Below, piece by piece: positions 53,063-57,779 of a stretch of 57,779 bases of DNA. Origin of the DNA: Streptomyces mesophilus (GTDB taxonomy: Bacteria > Actinomycetota > Actinomycetes > Streptomycetales > Streptomycetaceae); NCBI RefSeq assembly GCF_011044995.1, contig NZ_JAAKZW010000018.1, forward strand, positions 1 to 57,779. The letters are read 5' to 3'. The position numbers and the translations under genes were made by a program. Below the pieces are notes generated by a model that saw only the letters and a program-made list of their open reading frames with translations, did not search any database and was not told the DNA's origin. Position 1 is the stretch's first letter. The number at the start of each line of letters is the position of its first letter.

Positions 53063-53652
53063 CAGTGCCCGACCTCCCGGGCCGGGGCGACGGGGCCCGG
53101 CGCCTGAGGGCTCCGGTTCCGTTCCACCGCCCGCAGCAAGGTCGTTCCCTCTTCCTCGGAGCCGAGCAGCCGCTGCAGCTCGGCCACCGCCTTGGATGTC
53201 TGGCTCTTCACCGTACCCACCGATATCCCGAGCGCCATCGCCGTGTCGCGTTCCGACAGATCGAGCGCATGACGGAGCACCACGCAGGCCCGTTTACGGA
53301 AGGGGAGTCTGCGCAGCGCGCGGCGCACGTCGACCACCGCGGCGACGTCCGGTCCCGCACTGTCCTCGGCGTGCCGGGACCAGTACAGGGCGACCCGGCG
53401 GCGCTCGCGTACGGCGCTGCGGATCCGGCTGCGCGCCATGTTCGCCACGACCCCGCGGGCATACGCGACGGGGTGGTCGGCCGCGCGGACCCGGTCCCAG
53501 CGGTCCCAGACGGCGAGCAGCGCGTCGGCCGCGAGGTCGTCGGCGGCCTCGGCCTCACCGGTCACGAGGTGGGCGAAGCGGGCGAGTTCGGCGTGGTGGC
53601 GCTCGAAGAAGGCATGGAACTCGGCGGCAGGCTCTTCGGGGGCTATGCCCAC
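53062..53652 (-). CDS. SigE-family (ECF group) RNA polymerase sigma factor
   Basis: 196 residues. Region 2 (about 10-80) includes FFERHHAELARFAHLVTG, DDLAADALLAVWDRW and YARGVVANMARSRIR. Region 4 (about 110-165) includes LRRLPFRKRACVVLRHALDLSERDTAMALGISVGTVKSQTSKAVAEL. It directs RNA polymerase to a dedicated promoter set and is coupled to the membrane protein downstream. The 285-base gap upstream shows no clear promoter. Confidence 0.9.
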   Translation of the reverse strand: MGIAPEEPAAEFHAFFERHHAELARFAHLVTGEAEAADDLAADALLAVWDRWDRVRAADHPVAYARGVVANMARSRIRSAVRERRRVALYWSRHAEDSAGPDVAAVVDVRRALRRLPFRKRACVVLRHALDLSERDTAMALGISVGTVKSQTSKAVAELQRLLGSEEEGTTLLRAVERNRSPQAPGPVAPAREVGH

Positions 53653-53937
53653 TTCCGTCCGCTCCCTCCCTGCTCAGCGCGTTGCCGGGCCTCTTCTGCG
53701 GCTGCGGGGCGGCGAGCATAGCAATCGGATCTCATACGTCCGCAAGTGCGGCGGCGGGTGCGCGCGGGGCACGAAATCCGGGTTCAAGTTTTCTGCGGAC
53801 TGCGGCAACTTCCGGGCCGTCGGCGGCAACTGAGCCGTAGCCACCCGTGCGGCCACGCGCAGAGGGATGCCGGACTTGTCCGCTGTTCGATGGTTACGCG
53901 TTCGGTGGGTACGAGCGGAGGGTCTGTGTGCCCGGCC
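53653..53937. other. intergenic gap, no feature recognised
   Basis: A 285-base gap between the LacI gene stop and the sigma-factor start, both on the minus strand. It must hold the sigma promoter and the LacI terminator. I found no convincing boxes, hairpin or small ORF. Confidence 0.5.
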
Positions 53938-54945
53938 TCAGACAGGTGCCGGGCCCGAGCTGGCGCGGTCGGTGAGGTGCGGGGCCAGGAGGTCGAGGGG
54001 GCGATGCTCGCGGCCCTCGAGCCGGTCGACCACCCGCTCCACCGCGCGGCGGCCCATCTCCTGCGCGGGCAGCGCCACCGAGGTGAGGCGGACGGAGGCC
54101 TGGGCGGCCACCTGCTCGGGACAGATCGCGACGACCGAGATGTCCTCGGGCACCGCGCGGCCCTGCTGCCGCAGCAGGCTGAGCAGCGGTTCGACGACGG
54201 CCTCGTTCTGCACCACGAGACCCGTCGTGCCGGGCCGCTCGTCGAAGATCCGGGTTATCTGCGCGGCCATCGCGTCGTACGAGCCTTCGGTCGGCCGGTG
54301 CAGCATCCGCACCCCCAGCTCACGGGCCGCGGCGCGGGCGCCCTGCAAGGTGCGCTCGGCGAAGCCCGTATGCCGTGCGTACACCGCCGGCGCCTCGCCG
54401 ATCAGGGCGATCTCACGGTGTCCCAGCTCGGCGAGATGGGCGACACAGCGCGCCCCGGCGGCCGCGAAGTCCAGGTCCACACAGGTCAGTCCTGCCGGGT
54501 CGGCGGGCTGGCCGATGAGCACCGCCGGGGGTGCGATCTCGTCGAGCAGCGGCAGCCGTTCGTCGTCCAGCTCCACGTCCATCAGGATGAGCGCGTCCGC
54601 CGACGCGCTGTCCGCGATCCGGCGCACGGCCGCGGCACCCTCCTCGCCGGTGAGCAGCAGGACGTCGTAGCCATGGGTGCGGGCGGTGGTGGCGACCGCG
54701 AGGGCGATCTCCATCATCACCGGCAGATACATGTCCGTCCGCAGCGGCATCATCAGCGCGATCACATGGGACCGGTTGCCGGCCAGCGCCCGGGCGCCGG
54801 CGTTGGGGTGGTAGCCCAGCTCATGGATGCTGCGCCGGACCCGCTCCCTGGTCTCCGTGGAGATGGCGCGCTTGCCGCTGAGCACATAGCTGACCGTGCT
54901 CGGCGAGACCCCCGCCCTGCGGGCGACTTCGGCGATGGTGACCAT
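53938..54945 (-). CDS. LacI-family transcriptional regulator
   Basis: 335 residues. Helix-turn-helix at 2-22 (TIAEVARRAGVSPSTVSYVLSG), hinge with NAGARALAGNRS, and a sugar-binding PBP-I domain with SHVIALMMPLRTDMYLPVM. The ATG is preceded by GGGAGGG. Two copies of the palindrome CGAAGCGCTTCG (one imperfect) lie upstream, and a perfect copy precedes the sugar ABC operon at 47551. It probably represses itself and pectin-oligosaccharide uptake. The inducer is unknown. Confidence 0.92.
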   Translation of the reverse strand: MVTIAEVARRAGVSPSTVSYVLSGKRAISTETRERVRRSIHELGYHPNAGARALAGNRSHVIALMMPLRTDMYLPVMMEIALAVATTARTHGYDVLLLTGEEGAAAVRRIADSASADALILMDVELDDERLPLLDEIAPPAVLIGQPADPAGLTCVDLDFAAAGARCVAHLAELGHREIALIGEAPAVYARHTGFAERTLQGARAAARELGVRMLHRPTEGSYDAMAAQITRIFDERPGTTGLVVQNEAVVEPLLSLLRQQGRAVPEDISVVAICPEQVAAQASVRLTSVALPAQEMGRRAVERVVDRLEGREHRPLDLLAPHLTDRASSGPAPV

Positions 54946-54971
54946 ACGGGCCCTCCCCCTGGCCGACTCGG

Positions 54972-54983
54972 CGAACCGCTTCG
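54972..54983 (-). promoter_or_regulatory. imperfect LacI operator
   Basis: CGAACCGCTTCG, one base away from the perfect palindrome, lies 27 bases upstream of the LacI start. Confidence 0.5.
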
Positions 54984-55058
54984 ACGCGTTGCTTTCGATC
55001 TGGCGGGATCAAAATCCGTCGCAACTTTATGGGCACGTCCCAGGAGCGTCCAGGGAGG

Positions 55059-55074
55059 GTCGAAGCGCTTCGAC
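55059..55074 (-). promoter_or_regulatory. perfect LacI operator
   Basis: The 16-base perfect palindrome GTCGAAGCGCTTCGAC lies 114 bases upstream of the LacI start, with the imperfect copy closer to the gene. Two sites may allow looping. Confidence 0.65.
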
Positions 55075-55238
55075 TTCTGTTGCCCCGGCTGACGGCTGTG
55101 TCGGATGCGTCGGATGCGGTCCGGTGCGGTCCGGTGCGATCCGGCCGCCCACCCGCCTCATCATTCCAGGGCGCAGGTGCCCTGGAGGTCAGCCATCCGG
55201 CCCAGCCCGTCACCCGCACGACCACCTCATACCGCTCC

Positions 55239-55277
55239 CCGCATGCGGGCAGGGCCCGGAGGCCCTTGGCTCAAGGG
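55239..55277 (+). other. structured leader with mutually exclusive hairpins
   Basis: CCCGCATGCGGG (about 55238-55249), AGGGCC-CGGA-GGCCCT (55251-55266) and CCCTTG-GCT-CAAGGG (55263-55277) are adjacent inverted repeats. The last two share bases and cannot form together. They lie 73-110 bases before the start of the secreted protein gene. Confidence 0.4.
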
Positions 55278-55349
55278 GATGGAGCGCGGGTGCCAGGCGA
55301 CCGCGGCGGACAGGGTGCCGCCACCCCGGGCTTCGCTGGAGGCATACGC

Positions 55350-56021
55350 ATGCGGACGCAGCGGAACGTGCGACGGACCGTCGCCACAGCAGCCCCGGTC
55401 GTAGTGCTCGCCGTGCTCGCGGGCGGCGCCGCACTGACGCTGATGCCGAAGGACGGGGCCGAGGCCGGCAAGAAGGGTGCGCAGCCGGTCGCGGGCGGCA
55501 ACGCGGCCGGTATCAAGGTCACCGTCAACGGCTCCACCGTGCAGGCCACCACCTCGGCCTGCACCAAGGGCGGCCGCGCCTCCCTGATCGGCGGCGGCAA
55601 CGGCAGCTTCGCCGGCGGCCAGCAGGCCCTCCTCGCGGGCGGGTCGGCGACCTGGAGCAATGTGAACCCCGGCAGCTACACCGTGGCCGTGGTCTGCGCC
55701 GGCGGCGACGCGGCCGGTTCGCAGCGGGTCACCATCTCGGGTTCCTCGGCGACCTCGCCGACGGGCCCGACCACAACCGCCGCCCCCACGACCGCGCCCA
55801 CCACACGCCCGACCGCCCCGGTCGTCACGCCCACCACCCGTCCGCAGGTCATCCCGCAGGGCCGGGTGCGGGCCGGGCTCGGCGGCGGCGCCCCCGAGCG
55901 GGTCGACACCTCGGCGCAGATCGCGGGCGGCGCGGCGCTCGCCGTCACGGCCGGGGTCGGCGGCACGCTCCTGATCCGGCGCCGCAACCGCCGAGCCGCC
56001 CTCACGCACGGGTCCGCGTAA
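55350..56021 (+). CDS. secreted, membrane-anchored protein paired with class F sortase
   Basis: 223 residues. ATG 55350 follows GGAGG by seven bases. The signal helix (about 10-31) is followed by a roughly 100-residue beta-rich domain with two Cys (TTSACTKGG, AVVCAGG), a Thr/Pro-rich linker (TTAAPTTAPTTRPTAP) and a C-terminal helix (IAGGAALAVTAGVGGTLLI) ending RRRNRRA. This is the layout of a cell-envelope protein, but no LPxTG-like sorting motif is obvious. The class F sortase gene follows after 125 bases. Function is unknown. Confidence 0.75.
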   Translation: MRTQRNVRRTVATAAPVVVLAVLAGGAALTLMPKDGAEAGKKGAQPVAGGNAAGIKVTVNGSTVQATTSACTKGGRASLIGGGNGSFAGGQQALLAGGSATWSNVNPGSYTVAVVCAGGDAAGSQRVTISGSSATSPTGPTTTAAPTTAPTTRPTAPVVTPTTRPQVIPQGRVRAGLGGGAPERVDTSAQIAGGAALAVTAGVGGTLLIRRRNRRAALTHGSA

Positions 56022-56146
56022 GCGTCGTAACTCCCGGGTCGCGCAGGCCTCATAACTCCCGGTCCGCGCGACCCCGTCCAACCCCGTCCCCCGCAACACC
56101 CGCTCCCCACACTCCCCGTAGAAGCAAGCAACGTACGAAGGTGCCC

Positions 56147-56806
56147 ATGCCCTCCTCCGGCCGCTTCCGCCTCCCCGGTGTCAAGGCTCCGCTCGCCGGC
56201 ACGACCGCGCTTGCGGTGCTCATCGGGGCGTGGTTCGCGGCCGAGGGGGTGCGGAAGGCGGATGCCGTCGAGGCTCCGCCGCGGATCGCCGTACCGGCTC
56301 CGCAGCACGTACAGGCACCCGCCGTCCCCGCGCTCGCGCCCTCCCAGCCGCTGACGATCCGGATCCCGGCCATCGGTGTCGAGTCGATGCTCGTCGGTCT
56401 CGATGTGCTGCCCGACGGGTCGCTCGACGTGCCGTCTCCCCTGACGCCCCAGCTGGCGGGCTGGTTCCAGCAGGGCACCACCCCGGGCGCGGCCGGCACG
56501 GCGCTCGCGGTCGGGCACTACGACTCGGCGACCGGCCCCGCCGTCTTCTACCACCTGTCGCAGCTCGGCCCCGGGCACACGGTCGAGGTCGACCGCGCCG
56601 ACGGACGGACCGCGATCTTCACCGTGGACTCCGTCGAACTGCACGACGGCGGCGCCTATCCCGACAGCAAGGTGTACGGCACGACCGGGCGCCCCGAGCT
56701 GCGCGTGATCACCTGCGGCGGCCCGTACCAGCCCGGGGGCCCCGGCGTACAAGGCGGCTACCAGGGCAATACGGTCGTCTACGCGCACCTGACGGGCGTG
56801 CGCTGA
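56147..56806 (+). CDS. class F sortase
   Basis: 219 residues. The N-terminal signal anchor (about 15-33) is followed by a Pro/Ala-rich linker and a sortase beta-barrel (about 68-219) starting LTIRIPAIGVES. His124 (AVGHYDS) and Cys190 (VITCGG) form the catalytic pair. The final strand reads YQGNTVVYAHL, whereas class F enzymes often have an Arg in or near this YxxN segment; none is visible here before the last residue. ATG 56147 has GAAGG six bases upstream. It would be membrane-bound and act on a surface protein, perhaps the one encoded upstream. Confidence 0.85.
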   Translation: MPSSGRFRLPGVKAPLAGTTALAVLIGAWFAAEGVRKADAVEAPPRIAVPAPQHVQAPAVPALAPSQPLTIRIPAIGVESMLVGLDVLPDGSLDVPSPLTPQLAGWFQQGTTPGAAGTALAVGHYDSATGPAVFYHLSQLGPGHTVEVDRADGRTAIFTVDSVELHDGGAYPDSKVYGTTGRPELRVITCGGPYQPGGPGVQGGYQGNTVVYAHLTGVR

Positions 56807-56848
56807 CGCACCGCTCGCGGCCTCGACCGGCCGTACCGTACACCGGAG

Positions 56849-57779
56849 TCAACTCACCGCACCCGTAAGCCAGTCGACCACGTCCACCGCCGAGTACGGC
56901 TCGCCCCGCGGGCTGAGGTCGGTCAGGAAGCCGAGGTCCTGGCCGAGGGTCACCACCGGGGGTTCGACGGTGCCGCCGGGGCGGCGCGAGCCCAGGCCGA
57001 CCGTGGCGAGCAGCCCGTTGCAGAGGCAGACCTTGCCCTCGGCCTGCGCCGTGTCGCCGCCCTTGCGGGCGAAGGCCGCCGCGGGTTCGGCGGCACAGCG
57101 GTAGCCGAGCGCGCCCTTGGGGGTGCGGTAGGGCGTGCGCAGATAGCCGAGGTCGCAGACGCGGCGTCGGTCCGCCTGTACGGAGGGCTCGGAGAGGGTT
57201 CCCGGCAGGGCGACGACCTTGAAGGGGAACGAGGTCGGGGAGGCCGCCGCGTCGTTGCGCACCGTCAGACTCCCCTCCCGTGCACGGGACTTGACCTGAT
57301 CGCGCAGCTCGGCCGCCATGCCGGAGTCCTCGCTGAGGGCGAAGGCGCTGCCGATCTGCACCCCGGCCGCACCGGCGGCGCGGGCCGCCGCGAGGCGCTC
57401 GGGGTGGGCGGTGCCGCCCGCGAGCCAGAACGGGATGCCCTGGTCGCGCAGCGGGGCCATCTTGGCAAGGTCCGGGACGTCGCGTGGCCCGTAGACGGGG
57501 TCTCCGTCCGCGTCGAGCTTCAGGGCGCCGCGCGGCGGGGCGCTGTGTCCGCCGGCGCCATGGGTCTCGATCACGAAGCCGTCGGGCCGCGTGGTCTCGT
57601 CGCGGGCGAGATAGGAGGCGAGGACGGGCAGCGACACGATGGCGAGGACGTCGGGACGCCGCAGACCTGCGTATACGTCGCCGCTCACTCGCTCCGGACG
57701 CGGCCCGATCTCCACGCTCTGCACCCGCCGGGCGCCACCCACATCACCCCGCCCCGCGGCGCCACGCCCCGCGCCGGAC
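56849..57779 (-). CDS. nitronate monooxygenase-like flavoprotein (5' end cut by window)
   Basis: The frame is open to the right edge, so the N-terminus is missing; about 309 residues are visible. Features of the 2-nitropropane dioxygenase/nitronate monooxygenase barrel are GFVIETHGAGGHSAPPRG, with the expected His in the active-site loop, and WLAGGTAHPERLAAARAAGAAGVQIGSAFALSEDSG for FMN phosphate binding. A C-terminal extension has YRTPKGALGYRCAAEP and a Cys pair CLCNGL, seen in a longer actinobacterial subgroup. It would oxidise nitroalkane-type or related compounds with FMN. The GTG at 57742 is probably internal. Confidence 0.82.
   Translation of the reverse strand, partial: SGAGRGAAGRGDVGGARRVQSVEIGPRPERVSGDVYAGLRRPDVLAIVSLPVLASYLARDETTRPDGFVIETHGAGGHSAPPRGALKLDADGDPVYGPRDVPDLAKMAPLRDQGIPFWLAGGTAHPERLAAARAAGAAGVQIGSAFALSEDSGMAAELRDQVKSRAREGSLTVRNDAAASPTSFPFKVVALPGTLSEPSVQADRRRVCDLGYLRTPYRTPKGALGYRCAAEPAAAFARKGGDTAQAEGKVCLCNGLLATVGLGSRRPGGTVEPPVVTLGQDLGFLTDLSPRGEPYSAVDVVDWLTGAVS

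Larger units (their letters stand above)
54946..55349. other. divergent intergenic region with operators, short repeats and hairpins
   Basis: A 404-base region between divergent genes. It holds two LacI operators (54972-54983, 55059-55074). Short tandem units follow at about 55100-55145 (TCGGATGCG twice, GTCCGGTGCG twice and a variant). A hairpin CCAGGGC/GCCCTGG lies at 55166-55185. A cluster of overlapping stems lies at 55239-55277 before the plus-strand gene. No ORF of its own is seen. Confidence 0.55.

Noticed and set aside
55200..55349. c-di-AMP (ydaO-type) riboswitch before the envelope protein gene
   Set aside because: Hairpins are present, but I could not find the conserved core sequences of that class.

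Overview
The window is very GC-rich, actinobacterial DNA, most likely from a Streptomyces chromosome. The supporting signs are strong third-position GC, GTG starts, twin-arginine and long secretion signals, a SigE-family sigma factor, a CUT1 sugar transporter without its own ATPase (typical of MsiK-using streptomycetes) and a streptomycete-type sulfur leader peptide. No rRNA, tRNA, CRISPR array, transposase or integrase was found. All calls come from reading the sequence; no database search was run.

Left part (1-10.8 kb): mixed housekeeping and accessory genes. These are an alpha/beta hydrolase cut by the left edge, a CGNR zinc-finger protein, a secreted subtilisin-like protease, a threonine-synthase-like PLP enzyme, a phosphotransferase, a short-chain epimerase, an Imm-5-like immunity protein with an odd duplicated translation start, an acetyltransferase coupled to an SGNH hydrolase, a DUF4239 membrane protein and a proline-rich surface protein.

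10.8-16.2 kb (minus strand): a sulfonate/organosulfur acquisition operon. It has a 27-residue leader peptide under a TTGACG-N17-CATTCT promoter, then binding protein, ATPase, permease, flavin monooxygenase and TauD-type dioxygenase. The transporter imports the compound, the two oxygenases would release sulfite, and the leader probably senses cysteine.

16.2-25.7 kb (minus strand): a very large secreted DUF11/DUF5979 repeat protein split by one in-frame TAG codon, then a DUF389 protein, a ClC channel, a SHOCT protein and a multi-pass membrane protein.

25.9-54.9 kb: a pectin/rhamnogalacturonan utilisation island. Plus strand: rhamnogalacturonan lyase, then a sugar-acid operon (enolase-superfamily dehydratase, zinc dehydrogenase, unassigned protein, ChvE/MmsA/MmsB transporter). 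Minus strand: IclR regulator with lactonase; PL1 pectate lyase, CE12 acetylesterase, solute-binding protein, CE8 pectinesterase, GH43, DUF6807, Gfo/Idh and two CUT1 permeases; GntR with a DHDPS-family enzyme and an IlvD/Edd dehydratase; PL3 pectate lyase; and, past an unrelated sigma/membrane-protein pair, a LacI regulator. Secreted enzymes cut, de-esterify and deacetylate pectin; two transporters import the products; at least two non-phosphorylative sugar-acid routes degrade them. Repeated palindromes suggest wiring: TTTCG-N9-CGAAA for IclR, CGAAGCGCTTCG for LacI, and TCGTA-N7-TACGA for GntR.

Right end (55-57.8 kb): a secreted membrane-anchored protein paired with a class F sortase, then a nitronate-monooxygenase-like gene cut by the right edge. 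A recurring oddity is short tandem duplications that straddle or abut stop codons.
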